Positions 50,508-59,418 of a DNA stretch of 64,000 nucleotides are shown piece by piece (the first letter of the stretch is position 1; every line of letters starts with the position of its first letter). Source of the stretch: Pseudomonas sp. Irchel s3h17 (GTDB lineage Bacteria; Pseudomonadota; Gammaproteobacteria; Pseudomonadales; Pseudomonadaceae); assembly GCF_900187505.1 (NCBI RefSeq), contig NZ_FYDL01000019.1, positions 18,017 through 82,016 of the forward strand. Direction: 5' to 3'. The position numbers were made by a program, and so were the translations under genes. A model generated the notes under the pieces. That model searched no databases. It saw only the letters and a list, made by a program, of their open reading frames with translations, and was not told where the DNA came from.

Positions 50508-50987
50508 ATGTATCGCCGACTTCTTCTGATTGCTTCGATGAGTTTGAGTCTTACTGCGTGCGTTCCTTACTACGATGGAGGTTCCAGCTACTACAGCTCG
50601 GAGGTCTATTCTTCGCCGGCACCGGCTTACTATGCGGGTGGACCGAATTACGTTTATCCGCGTAGCTATTACACCTATCCACGCAGCTATTACTCGCAGT
50701 CCACGCGGTACTACCCGTCAGTGCGCTATTACCAGGCCGCGCCTCGTTACTACCAGGCGGCTCCCCGTTACTATCAGTCATCGCCCCGCTATTACCAGGC
50801 GCCGCGAGCGGTCTATCGGTCCTACCCGAACCGTGGCTGGGACGGCCATCATCAACAGGGATGGAGCAACCAATACGGCAGCCCGCGTCATCGCCAATGG
50901 GATAGCGACGGCGGGCATGGCGGGCGTGAACACGGCAGGCATGGCGACCATGATGGTCGGGGCGACAGAGGCGGGCGTAACCGCTGA
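50508..50987 (+). CDS. Tyr/Pro-rich repetitive lipoprotein
   Basis: The 159-residue protein has a lipoprotein signal with lipobox LTAC (MYRRLLLIASMSLSLTACVP). Residues 20-105 are dominated by Tyr, with tandem repeats of the type YYQAAPRYYQAAPRYYQSSP and other RSYYTYPRSYYSQ units. Residues 106-159 are rich in His, Gly, Asp and Arg (GGHGGREHGRHGDHDGRGDRG) and could bind metal. An AGGAGG site precedes the start. I recognise no family; it is probably an envelope surface protein. Confidence 0.8.
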   Translation: MYRRLLLIASMSLSLTACVPYYDGGSSYYSSEVYSSPAPAYYAGGPNYVYPRSYYTYPRSYYSQSTRYYPSVRYYQAAPRYYQAAPRYYQSSPRYYQAPRAVYRSYPNRGWDGHHQQGWSNQYGSPRHRQWDSDGGHGGREHGRHGDHDGRGDRGGRNR

Positions 50988-51001
50988 GCCTTGCAACGCA
51001 C

Positions 51002-51024
51002 AAGCGGCGCATTCAGCGCCGCTT
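51002..51024. terminator. Hairpin after the lipoprotein gene
   Basis: AAGCGGCGC/GCGCCGCTT with a 5-nt loop lies 14 nt after the lipoprotein stop, between it and the convergent hydrolase gene. There is no strong T-run, so it is a possible rather than proven terminator. Confidence 0.5.
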
Positions 51025-51040
51025 GTCTATCCCGGGTACT

Positions 51041-52153
51041 TCAAACATCCGACAGGTCCGCCAACGGATGTCGACCTTCCCACACCTTGTGAAAATGCGC
51101 CTCGATCACGGCATCGGGTATTGCGTTGATGTCCGGCCAATGCCAGTGCGGCTTCTGGTCCTTGTCGATCAGCCGTGCACGAACGCCCTCGCTGAATTCC
51201 GGGTGTCGGCAGCAATTGAGGCTCAGGGTGTATTCCATCTGGAATACCTCGGCCAGTGACAGGTGCCGGGCGCGGCGAATCTGCTCCCAGACCAGATGAG
51301 CGGTCAGCGGGCAGCCTTCATGCAGCTGTTTCGCCGCACGGGCCAGCAGCACGTCACAGTGATCGCGCAACAGGCTGATCGCCCGCCAGGCGCAGCGGAC
51401 GTCGCTGACGTCGAGCCACTCATCGATCTGCTGGCGTCGCGGCAGCCATTGTGCTTCGGGCATGTGCCCAAGCGCCTCTTGCTGCAAGGCCTTGAGCAGG
51501 CTGTTGAGTTGCATCGGCGTCTGCTCCTGCCAGTTGAGCTGCAGCAGGCCTTCGATCAGTGCTTCCTGTTGATCGTCCAGCAGGAAACGGTCAGCCAGGT
51601 CCAGGTCAATGGCATCGCGGCCGTTGAGGTGAGCGCCGGTCAGGCCGAGAAACAGGCCGAGCTTGCCGGGCAGGCGTGACAGGAACCAACTGGCGCCCAC
51701 GTCCGGATACAGGCCGATACTGATCTCGGGCATCGCCAGGCGGCTGCTGGGGGTGACGATGCGGATGCTGGCACCTTGCAGCAAGCCCAAGCCGCCGCCG
51801 AGCACATAGCCATGGCCCCAGCAGATCAGCGGTTTTGGATAGGTGTGCAGGTGAAAGTCCAGTCGATACTCCGCCGCGAAGAATTGAGCGGCCAGCGGTG
51901 GCACCTCGCCAGGGTGGGCGCGACAGGCCTCCACCAGGCCGCGCACTTCCCCTCCGGCGCAAAACGCCTTGGCCCCGTTGCCGCGCAGCAGCACGCAAAC
52001 GATCTGCGGTTCTTTGGCCCAGGCGTCCAGTTGGTCGCTCAAGGCCCTGATCATCGGCAACGAGAGGGCATTGAGGGCGTCTTCGGCATCCAGGCTGGCA
52101 ATGCCGATGCGCGCGCCGTCCGTGCCGGTGAGTTCTTCGAAGTGCAGGTTCAT
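51041..52153 (-). CDS. Enoyl-CoA hydratase-family protein, probable 3-hydroxyisobutyryl-CoA hydrolase
   Basis: The 370-residue protein belongs to the crotonase superfamily in its long HIBCH form. It shows LRGNGAKAFCAGGEVRGLVEACR (oxyanion segment), GHGYVLGGGLGLLQGASIRIVTPSSRLAMPEISIGLYPDVGASWFLSRLPG (the HIBCH PEISIGLYPDVG motif) and the C-terminal QIRRARHLSLAEVFQMEYTLS extension. HIBCH acts in valine catabolism, releasing 3-hydroxyisobutyrate from its CoA ester. No valine-pathway genes lie next to it. Confidence 0.88.
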   Translation of the reverse strand: MNLHFEELTGTDGARIGIASLDAEDALNALSLPMIRALSDQLDAWAKEPQIVCVLLRGNGAKAFCAGGEVRGLVEACRAHPGEVPPLAAQFFAAEYRLDFHLHTYPKPLICWGHGYVLGGGLGLLQGASIRIVTPSSRLAMPEISIGLYPDVGASWFLSRLPGKLGLFLGLTGAHLNGRDAIDLDLADRFLLDDQQEALIEGLLQLNWQEQTPMQLNSLLKALQQEALGHMPEAQWLPRRQQIDEWLDVSDVRCAWRAISLLRDHCDVLLARAAKQLHEGCPLTAHLVWEQIRRARHLSLAEVFQMEYTLSLNCCRHPEFSEGVRARLIDKDQKPHWHWPDINAIPDAVIEAHFHKVWEGRHPLADLSDV

Positions 52154-52284
52154 TTTGACCTCGATGACTGATTTGAAGATTCAGTATGATCGTTGCGTGG
52201 GAAAGTGCTGGATCCGTGTCAGATCAATTGACAAGCGCAGTTAGCTTTCCTAGGGTTCGCCCCATTGAAATCTTGGATGTAACC

Positions 52285-52977
52285 ATGACTGCTGACGACC
52301 GTATCAAACTCGAACCGGGCTGGAAGGACGCGCTGCGTGCCGAGTTCGACCAGCCCTACATGGCAGAGCTGCGCGAGTTTCTGCGGCAGGAAAACGCTGC
52401 CGGCAAAGAGATCTATCCGCCAGGACCGATGATCTTCAATGCCCTCAACTCCACGCCGCTGGACAAGGTCAAAGTCGTCATCCTGGGACAAGACCCGTAT
52501 CACGGCCCGGGCCAGGCCCATGGCCTGTGCTTCTCGGTGCAGCCGGGCATCCCGACACCGCCTTCGCTGTTGAACATCTATAAAGAGCTCAAGCGCGACC
52601 TGAACATCGACATCCCAAGCCACGGCTGCCTGCAAAGCTGGGCCGACCAGGGGGTGCTGATGCTCAATACCACCATGACCGTGGAGCGCGCCACTGCCAA
52701 CGCCCATGCGGGCAAGGGCTGGCAGCATTTCACCGACAGGATCATCGAACTGGCCAGCGAGCATCAACCGCATCTGGTGTTTTTGCTGTGGGGCGCGCAT
52801 GCCCAGAGCAAACAGAAACTGATCGACGCCACCAAGCACCTGGTCCTGACCTCGGTGCACCCGTCACCGCTGTCCGCCTATCGCGGCTTTCTCGGTTGCG
52901 GGCACTTCAGTCGCACCAACAAGTTTCTTGAGCAGAATGGTGAAACACCGATCGAGTGGCGATTGCCGCCAGTCTGA
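52285..52977 (+). CDS. ung: Uracil-DNA glycosylase
   Basis: Ung removes uracil from DNA. The 230-residue protein has the family-1 motifs: catalytic Asp70 in GQDPYHGPGQAHGLCFSV, and the HPSPLSAYRGFLGCGHFSRTN leucine/histidine loop. Length matches E. coli Ung (229). The start MTADDRIKLEPG at 52285 is used; 33 codons of open frame upstream have no family match. It is monocistronic, followed by a repeat. Confidence 0.95.
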   Translation: MTADDRIKLEPGWKDALRAEFDQPYMAELREFLRQENAAGKEIYPPGPMIFNALNSTPLDKVKVVILGQDPYHGPGQAHGLCFSVQPGIPTPPSLLNIYKELKRDLNIDIPSHGCLQSWADQGVLMLNTTMTVERATANAHAGKGWQHFTDRIIELASEHQPHLVFLLWGAHAQSKQKLIDATKHLVLTSVHPSPLSAYRGFLGCGHFSRTNKFLEQNGETPIEWRLPPV

Positions 52978-52992
52978 AACGACGTAAAAAAT

Positions 52993-53104
52993 GATCGTTC
53001 CCACGTTCTGCGTGGTAACGCCTCAATGGACGCCCTGCGTCCGCTTCGGAATGTGACGCGGAGCGCCACGGGCTGCATTCCCACGCGGGAGCGTGGGGAC
53101 GATC
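52993..53104. repeat. Pseudomonas intergenic palindromic repeat, long form
   Basis: The repeat begins GATCGTTCCCACG and ends GCGTGGGGACGATC, with inner palindromic blocks (GACGCCCTGCGTC, GACGCGGAGCGCC). It is the longer relative of the element at 26438-26513 and lies between ung and the abrB gene. Confidence 0.75.
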
Positions 53105-53107
53105 AAG

Positions 53108-54145
53108 TCAGGCCGAATTCGGCTGCCGGTCCCAATGCCTGAACAATGGCTCCGCTAGAAACAGCACGAACAACAACCGCATCACCTGCATCGCCGTCAC
53201 CAATGGCACCGACAGTTGCAAGGTCTCGGCGGTCAGGCTCATTTCCGCGATGCCGCCGGGCATCATGCCCAGGGTCAGCGAGCGCAGGTCCAGCTGCGTC
53301 AGGGCGCTCAGGCCCAACGCGGCCAGTGTCGCGATCAACATGGTCAGTGCCGTGCCGATCAGGGTTCGGCCCATGAATGACGGCGCGCGGCGAAAGAACT
53401 GCCGATTGAAGTGACAGCCCAGGCCGCTGCCAATCAACCATTGGCCGATCTGGCTGCCGCCATCGGGCAAGCCGATGTGCAAGTTCGCGCTGATGCTGAC
53501 CACCGCACTCACCAGCAACGGGCCGAACAGCCAGGGGTTGGGTTGGCGCAAGCGTTGCCAGATCCAGGCGAGCAGGGCACCCGCCGGGAACAATACCGCC
53601 AGCCAGCGCCAGTCGACGGTGGCCGGGTGCGTTAACGGCACCCCGTCGCCCAGCAGGTACTTGAAGGCGGCCGGTACGCAGAGCACCACCACCAGCACGC
53701 GAAGACTTTGCCCCGCCGCCACGCGACTGAGCACGGCGCCGTTGCGTGCGCCGAGATTGACCATTTCACCGGAACCGCCCGGCATGCTGGAAAAGAACGC
53801 GGTGGCGCGATCTTCACCGGTACGCCGTAGTAACCAGACCCCGACCACCGCCGACAGGCTGGTGACCAGGGCGCCAAAAAAGATCAGGCCAAAGTGGCTC
53901 ATGACCTGCTCCATCACCACCGGGGTGAAGTGCAGGCCAATACCGATGCCGACGATCCACTGGCCGCATTTTCGCCCGCCAGGGATCTCCGCCAATTGCC
54001 AGGGGGTCAGGCAGCGAACCAGGATGATCGCCAGTAACGAGCCGACCATCCAGGGCAGTGGCCAGCCGATCTGGCTGGCGAGGTAACCGCCCAGCAGACC
54101 GACCAGCGGGGTTCCCCACCAGGAGTTGAAAGACCGATCAGACAT
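53108..54145 (-). CDS. AbrB-family membrane protein
   Basis: The 345-residue membrane protein has about ten helices in two halves. The repeat signatures are FFSSMPGGSGEMVNLGARNGA in the first half and LTLGMMPGGIAEMSLTAETLQ in the second, the AbrB-duplication (ammonia monooxygenase-like regulator, PF05145) pattern. It overlaps tctA by 8 nt in the same direction, so it is the last gene of the tct operon. Its role is unknown; context suggests transport or regulation of tricarboxylate uptake. Confidence 0.9.
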   Translation of the reverse strand: MSDRSFNSWWGTPLVGLLGGYLASQIGWPLPWMVGSLLAIILVRCLTPWQLAEIPGGRKCGQWIVGIGIGLHFTPVVMEQVMSHFGLIFFGALVTSLSAVVGVWLLRRTGEDRATAFFSSMPGGSGEMVNLGARNGAVLSRVAAGQSLRVLVVVLCVPAAFKYLLGDGVPLTHPATVDWRWLAVLFPAGALLAWIWQRLRQPNPWLFGPLLVSAVVSISANLHIGLPDGGSQIGQWLIGSGLGCHFNRQFFRRAPSFMGRTLIGTALTMLIATLAALGLSALTQLDLRSLTLGMMPGGIAEMSLTAETLQLSVPLVTAMQVMRLLFVLFLAEPLFRHWDRQPNSA

Positions 54146-55652
54146 CGGCGATGACGCGCCTTGCCATCGAGCGTTTGCGCCAGATGCGCAGCAGCGGCAC
54201 CAGCAACATGATCGCGGTCAGGATCCAGCACCCGAAGGTAATCGGGCTCGACCAGAGGATCTCCAGCGCACCGTTGGAAATCGACAGCGCACGACGCAGG
54301 TTCTGTTCCATCAAGCCGCCGAGGATGAAGCCCAGCAGGATCGGCGACAACGGGAAGTCGAGCTTGCGCAGGATGTAACCGAAGATGCCGATGCCGATCA
54401 TCAGGAACAGGTCGAAGGTGGTGGCGTGTACGGCATAGACGCCGATCGCGGTGATGATCGCGATCACCGGTACCAGCGCCCAGTTCGGCACGGCCAGGAT
54501 ACGGGTGAAGATACGGATCATCGGGATGTTGAGGATCACCAGCATGAAGTTGGCGATAAACAACGAGGCGATCAGGCCCCAGACGATGTCGGGTTGCTGC
54601 TGGAACAACAGCGGGCCAGGGGTGATGTTGTACAGCGACAGCGCACCGATCATCACGGCGGTGGTGCCCGACCCCGGTACACCGAGCGTCAGCATCGGCA
54701 CCAGCGCACCACAGGCCGCGGCACCGATGGCCGTTTCCGGGGCGGCCAGACCACGCTTGTCGCCCTGGCCGAACTTGCCGTCGGCACCGGCAATGCGTTT
54801 CTCGGTCATGTAGGCCACGGCACTGGCCAGCGTTGCGCCGGCACCCGGCAGTACGCCCATGATGAAACCCAGCACACCGCAACGAAGGTTGACCACGAAC
54901 ACCGAGGCCGCTTCCTTGGCGTTGAACATCATCCGGCCGGTGGCCTTCACGGCTTCCTGGCCGTGGTGGGTCTTTTCCAGCAGTAGCAGGATTTCGCTGA
55001 TGGAGAACAGGCCCAGCACCAGCACCACGAACTGAATGCCGTCGGTGAGGTGGATGTTGTCACCGGTGAAGCGATAGACACCGCTGTTGGCATCGATGCC
55101 GACACAGGCCAGGAACAAACCGATCAGGGCGGAGATGAAGGTTTTCAGCGGTCGATCACCAGCCATGCCGCCCAGGCAGACAATCGCGAATACCATCAGC
55201 ACGAAGTATTCCGCGGGCCCGAAGGCAATCGCCCATTTCGCTAGCAGCGGGGCGAACAGCACCATGCCGCAGATGGCGATGAAGGCGCCGATGAATGAAC
55301 TCCAGGCCGACAAAGACAGCGCCACCCCGGCCAGACCTTTGCGGGCCATGGGGTAGCCGTCGAGGGTGGTCATGACGGTGGAGGCTTCACCCGGAATGTT
55401 CAGCAGGATCGAACTGATCCGGCCTCCGTACTCACAGCCCAGGTACACCGCGGCCAACAGGATCAGGGCCGATTCCGGTGGCAGGCCGAGGGCAAAGGCG
55501 ATCGGGATCAACAGCGCCACGCCGTTGATCGGACCCAGGCCTGGCAACAGGCCGACCACGGTACCGATCAGGGTGCCGCTCAATGCAGTGACCAGGTTGT
55601 ACGGCGTCAGTGCGACACCGAAGCCCTGGCCAAGGTAGCTAAGGGTATCCAT
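54138..55652 (-). CDS. tctA: Tripartite tricarboxylate transporter large permease TctA
   Basis: The 504-residue membrane protein has about 12 helices and the TctA signatures GLLPGLGPINGVALLIPIAFALG (about 36-58), YLGCEYGGRISSILLNIPGEASTVMTTLDGYPMA and VPGSGTTAVMIGALSLYNITPGPLLF. It is the translocation channel of the binding-protein-dependent secondary transporter, using the ion gradient to take up citrate-like acids. It lies 1 nt after tctB, in the order tctC-tctB-tctA-abrB. Confidence 0.95.
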   Translation of the reverse strand: MDTLSYLGQGFGVALTPYNLVTALSGTLIGTVVGLLPGLGPINGVALLIPIAFALGLPPESALILLAAVYLGCEYGGRISSILLNIPGEASTVMTTLDGYPMARKGLAGVALSLSAWSSFIGAFIAICGMVLFAPLLAKWAIAFGPAEYFVLMVFAIVCLGGMAGDRPLKTFISALIGLFLACVGIDANSGVYRFTGDNIHLTDGIQFVVLVLGLFSISEILLLLEKTHHGQEAVKATGRMMFNAKEAASVFVVNLRCGVLGFIMGVLPGAGATLASAVAYMTEKRIAGADGKFGQGDKRGLAAPETAIGAAACGALVPMLTLGVPGSGTTAVMIGALSLYNITPGPLLFQQQPDIVWGLIASLFIANFMLVILNIPMIRIFTRILAVPNWALVPVIAIITAIGVYAVHATTFDLFLMIGIGIFGYILRKLDFPLSPILLGFILGGLMEQNLRRALSISNGALEILWSSPITFGCWILTAIMLLVPLLRIWRKRSMARRVIADV

Positions 55653-55653
55653 A

Positions 55654-56112
55654 TCAGTTCTCCAGAACGTCGAGCAGGCCCAATGGCAGTGGTACGTCCA
55701 TCACGCGGTCGAACAGCAGGTACAGGCCAAGGCTCATCAAACTGATGATCACCAGGCTCGGTAGCCAGCGGCCGCCATAGAGGCGGGCCATCGGTACGCC
55801 GATCAGGATGCTGGACACAATGAATCCCAACGGTTCGAAGGTGCCGGCGAACACCACCAGCAGGGCGATGCAGATACCGATCTTGGTCAGGGTTTCGCGA
55901 TCCAGCGGCGGTTCGTCTTCGCTGTGGATAATGGGGGTCGGGCGAAACGCCATGTACAGCAGGGCGATGCCCATCAGGGCCAGCAACAACAATGGGAAGG
56001 CTCTCGGGCCGACGGGTTCATAGGAGAACGCTGCCTGGTACGGCCAGGCCATCATGGTCAGGCCGATGCAAACCACCAACAGCGCCGAGGCAAAAATACG
56101 TTGTAAGAGCAT
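55654..56112 (-). CDS. tctB: Tripartite tricarboxylate transporter small subunit TctB
   Basis: The 152-residue protein has four predicted membrane helices and resembles TctB: MLLQRIFASALLVVCIGLTMMAWPYQAAFSYEPVGPRAFPLLLLALMGIALLY. The ATG at 56112 with GGAG upstream is preferred to 56130. It lies between tctC and tctA. Confidence 0.92.
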   Translation of the reverse strand: MLLQRIFASALLVVCIGLTMMAWPYQAAFSYEPVGPRAFPLLLLALMGIALLYMAFRPTPIIHSEDEPPLDRETLTKIGICIALLVVFAGTFEPLGFIVSSILIGVPMARLYGGRWLPSLVIISLMSLGLYLLFDRVMDVPLPLGLLDVLEN

Positions 56113-56173
56113 GACAAACTCCTGGGCCACACCCCGGATAACACAAGGGCATGGCCACGAGACAGAGAGGCGA

Positions 56174-57163
56174 TTACTGAATCAGGCCGAACTCTTTGGC
56201 CAGCATCTTGTAGTCGGCGACCTGTTTCTTCACGTAGGTGTCCAACTCAGGCCCGGTCATGGCGAACGGGAACAGTTCGCGCTGGTCGCGCAGCTTGGCG
56301 AAGTCTTCGGAGGCCAGCAGTTTGTCGAAGGCGTCTTTCCACCAGGCGTATTCGGCATCGCTGACTTTTGGCCCCAGGTAGAAGCCGCGAACCACCGGCC
56401 AGACGATGTCGTAGCCTTGCTCCTTGGCGGTCGGGATGTCCTTCATTTCCGGCTCGTTCAGACGCTCGTTGGCGAACACGGCCAGCAGGCGCATGTCACC
56501 GCTCTGGATGTGTGGCATGGAGTCGGAGATGTCGGTACTGCCGACCTGGATGTGGCCACCGAGCAGGGCGGTGGCGATTTCGCCGCCGCCTTCGAGTGCC
56601 ACGTAGCGCAGGTCACGCGGGTTGATCCCGGCGGCCTTGGCGATCAAGGCGGTTTGCATCCAGTCCTGGCTGCCGACGGTGCCGCCGGAACCGATCACCA
56701 CCTTGCTCGGATCTTTCTTCAGCGCCTGAACCAGATCGTCGAGGGTTTTGTAAGGCGAATCGCTTTTCACCGCGATGGCCCCGTAGCTGGTACCGACCGC
56801 TGCCAACCAGCGCACGGCGCTTTCATCGAAACGACCGAACTTGCCTTGAGCCAGGTTCAGCAACGAACCGCTGGACCAGGCCACCAGGGTGCCGGCATCG
56901 GCTGGCCGCTGGGCGACCACCGCGTTGTAGGCCACTGCACCGACACCGCCGGGCATGTAGGTCACGCGCATCGGCTTGGTCAGCAGTTTCTCGTTTATCA
57001 GCGCGCTTTGCGCCAGTTTGCACGTCAGGTCAAAACCACCGCCCGGTGAGGCCGGGGCGATGCATTCGGGACGCTTGGGTTCACTCGATTCGGCAGCGAG
57101 CAAGGGGCCGGCGAACAGCAGGCAACTGGTGGCGAGTGCAACGTTACGCAGTGAGAAGTTCAT
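56174..57163 (-). CDS. tctC: Tricarboxylate periplasmic binding protein TctC
   Basis: The 329-residue protein has a signal peptide (MNFSLRNVALATSCLLFAGPLLA) and the Bug-type solute-binding fold: ECIAPASPGGGFDLTCKLAQS, TYMPGGVGAVAYNAVVAQRPADAGTLVAWSSGSLLNLAQGK and VIGSGGTVGSQDWMQTALIAKAAGINP. It binds citrate, aconitate or related acids in the periplasm. It is the first tct gene, following the OprD-family porin by 54 nt. Confidence 0.95.
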   Translation of the reverse strand: MNFSLRNVALATSCLLFAGPLLAAESSEPKRPECIAPASPGGGFDLTCKLAQSALINEKLLTKPMRVTYMPGGVGAVAYNAVVAQRPADAGTLVAWSSGSLLNLAQGKFGRFDESAVRWLAAVGTSYGAIAVKSDSPYKTLDDLVQALKKDPSKVVIGSGGTVGSQDWMQTALIAKAAGINPRDLRYVALEGGGEIATALLGGHIQVGSTDISDSMPHIQSGDMRLLAVFANERLNEPEMKDIPTAKEQGYDIVWPVVRGFYLGPKVSDAEYAWWKDAFDKLLASEDFAKLRDQRELFPFAMTGPELDTYVKKQVADYKMLAKEFGLIQ

Positions 57164-57217
57164 CGATCGTCTCCACAGGAGTTGTTGTTGTGTTGGAGTG
57201 GTTGCAGGTTGAGTCCA

Positions 57218-58510
57218 TCACCAAAGGGCAACGCTATAGCTCACCAGCACCCGTACTTCATCAGCGTCGCGGGCAGAGTAGTTCGAGCGATAGGTGGCAT
57301 TGCGCAGGCGCACGGCAACGTCCTTCAGGGCGCCGCTTTGCACCACATACTTGATCTCGGTGTTGCGCTCCCATTCCTTGCCGGTGTCACCGTTGTTGAG
57401 CTTGATGTTGTCACCGCTGATGTAGCGGCTCATGAAGCCCAGACCGGGAATCCCCAGGCTGGCGAAGTCGTAGTCGTAACGGGCTTGCCAGGAGCGTTCT
57501 TCGGCACCGGCAAAGTCGTTGATCTGTACGAAGTTGACCAGGTAGGGGTCGGAACCGTCGACGTAGGGGAACGCGCTGTCGCCAGACATGTACTGGTAGC
57601 CGGCGCTGATTTTATGCCCGCTCAAGGCATAACTCACCAGGCCGTTGAGGGAGTTGTTGTCGATCTCACCGCCGCGTGCCTGTCCCGAGTCATCGCTGAT
57701 GGCCAGCCGCAGGTCGGTGCCGAACGTGCCCGGGCCGAACGCTTGCGAGGCGACCAGGCCGAGGAAGTGCTGGTTGTAGATTTCGCCCAGTTGCGCGAAG
57801 TGGTAGCTGCCGGTGATCTTGTCGGTGAACTTGTAGTCAACACCACCGAAGTCGAAATGCGTACCCGGTACGGTGCCGGCGAAGCGGCTGTTCTTGTTGT
57901 TGAGGGCAATGTCCTCGAAGTCGGTGCTGTCGCGGTCCTTGGCTTTCTCCAGGCGCCCGCCGGTGAAGGTCAGGCTCTTGAACTCCCTGGAACTGAGCAT
58001 GCCGCCTTCGAAGGTCTGCGGCAGGATGCGCCCGTCGTTGGCCTTGAGGATCGGCAGTTCCGGAATCAGGCTGCCGATCTTCAGCTCGGTGGCGGAGATT
58101 TTCATTTTGCCGGTCAGGCCGAGTTTCGAGTACTCGTCAGCGGCACGCCCGTCATCGTGGACCGGCAGCAAACCGGTACCGGTGCGGTCGGGGCTCGAAT
58201 CGAGCTTGATTCCGAGCATGCCCAGCGCGTCGACACCAAACCCCACGGCGCCATCGGTGTAGCCCGACTCAAGATTGAGCATGAAGCCCTGGGCCCACTC
58301 GTCACGTTTGGATTGCTGGGCGCTGGTTCCGCTGCGAAAGTCGCGGTTGAAGTACATGTTGCGGGTTTCCAGGGTCGCACTGCTGTCTTCGAAGAAGGCA
58401 GCCTGGCTGACAGGCGCAAAGCCGGCAACGGCGGCGGCACTGGCCAGGGCGGTGGTACCAAGGCGGGAGAAGCGAGCAGGCGTAGAAGCCTGAGGCTGTG
58501 TAGACAGCAT
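57218..58510 (-). CDS. opdH: OprD-family porin for tricarboxylates (OpdH-like)
   Basis: This 430-residue outer-membrane porin has a signal peptide (ALASAAAVAGFAPVSQA) and OprD-family strands: FFEDSSATLETRNMYFNRDFR near the start, FGVDALGMLGIKLDSS, RFAGTVPGTHFDFGGVDYKFTDKITGSYHFAQLGE and a final C-terminal aromatic (SVALW). In P. aeruginosa opdH precedes tctCBA and is used for cis-aconitate and tricarboxylate uptake; the same order here supports the name. The ATG at 58510 has GGAG upstream. Confidence 0.93.
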   Translation of the reverse strand: MLSTQPQASTPARFSRLGTTALASAAAVAGFAPVSQAAFFEDSSATLETRNMYFNRDFRSGTSAQQSKRDEWAQGFMLNLESGYTDGAVGFGVDALGMLGIKLDSSPDRTGTGLLPVHDDGRAADEYSKLGLTGKMKISATELKIGSLIPELPILKANDGRILPQTFEGGMLSSREFKSLTFTGGRLEKAKDRDSTDFEDIALNNKNSRFAGTVPGTHFDFGGVDYKFTDKITGSYHFAQLGEIYNQHFLGLVASQAFGPGTFGTDLRLAISDDSGQARGGEIDNNSLNGLVSYALSGHKISAGYQYMSGDSAFPYVDGSDPYLVNFVQINDFAGAEERSWQARYDYDFASLGIPGLGFMSRYISGDNIKLNNGDTGKEWERNTEIKYVVQSGALKDVAVRLRNATYRSNYSARDADEVRVLVSYSVALW

Positions 58511-58746
58511 CGTGAAACACTCCATTTATTGTTCTTATTGGGGCGAAAACGCATCGAGGCGTTTTTCGTTCACTACTCTCAAAAAATACGGCAGTCGAAA
58601 CTGTCCGTGGCTGGACTCTAACGGGCGAACCTTTCGCTAACCTTTCAGCAGACTTTCACGGTTTTCGGGCTTCACAGCGGCGGATGCGGCTGTAAACTCC
58701 GCGCCAAAGAGTGGTGTCGACCATCCCCGGAATGAGGTAAGGATTC

Positions 58747-59418
58747 ATGCGTGTTCTTCTCGTCGAAGACCATCTGCAGTTGGCCGAAAGTGTCGCCCAG
58801 GCGCTCAAGAGCACGGGGTTGACGGTGGATGTGCTGCACGACGGGGTGGCTGCTGACCTGGCCTTGAGCAGCGAGGACTATGCGGTGGCGATCCTCGATG
58901 TCGGCCTGCCGCGCATGGACGGTTTCGAGGTGCTGGCACGGTTGCGCAGCCGGGGCAAGAACCTGCCGGTGCTGATGCTGACTGCTCGCAGCGACGTCAA
59001 GGATCGGGTCCACGGGCTCAACCTGGGGGCCGACGATTACCTGGCCAAGCCGTTCGAACTGACCGAGCTGGAAGCGCGGGTCAAGGCGCTGTTGCGCCGC
59101 AGCGTCCTGGGGGGCGAACGCCAGCAACGTTGCGGCGTGCTGGTGTATGACCTGGACACGCGGCGTTTCACCCTGGGCAGTGAGTTATTGACCCTGACCT
59201 CGCGCGAACAGGCCGTGCTCGAGGCCTTGATTGCCCGTCCCGGCCGGGTGATGAGCAAGGAACAACTGGCCGCTCAGGTGTTCGGCCTGGATGAAGAGGC
59301 CAGCCCCGATGCCATCGAAATCTATGTCCACCGATTGCGTAAAAAACTCGACGGCCATTCGGTGGCCATCGTGACCTTCAGGGGCCTGGGTTACCTGTTG
59401 GAAAGCCGCGATGCATAA
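58747..59418 (+). CDS. tctD: Response regulator TctD
   Basis: The 223-residue OmpR-type response regulator has a receiver domain (MRVLLVEDHLQLAESVAQALK; phospho-acceptor Asp51 in AILDVGLPRMDG; switch Lys in DYLAKPFEL) and a C-terminal winged helix (TLTSREQAVLEALIARPGRVMSKEQLAAQVFG; IEIYVHRLRKKLDG). It is divergent from opdH and probably activates opdH-tctCBA on tricarboxylates. It overlaps tctE by 8 nt. Confidence 0.95.
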   Translation: MRVLLVEDHLQLAESVAQALKSTGLTVDVLHDGVAADLALSSEDYAVAILDVGLPRMDGFEVLARLRSRGKNLPVLMLTARSDVKDRVHGLNLGADDYLAKPFELTELEARVKALLRRSVLGGERQQRCGVLVYDLDTRRFTLGSELLTLTSREQAVLEALIARPGRVMSKEQLAAQVFGLDEEASPDAIEIYVHRLRKKLDGHSVAIVTFRGLGYLLESRDA

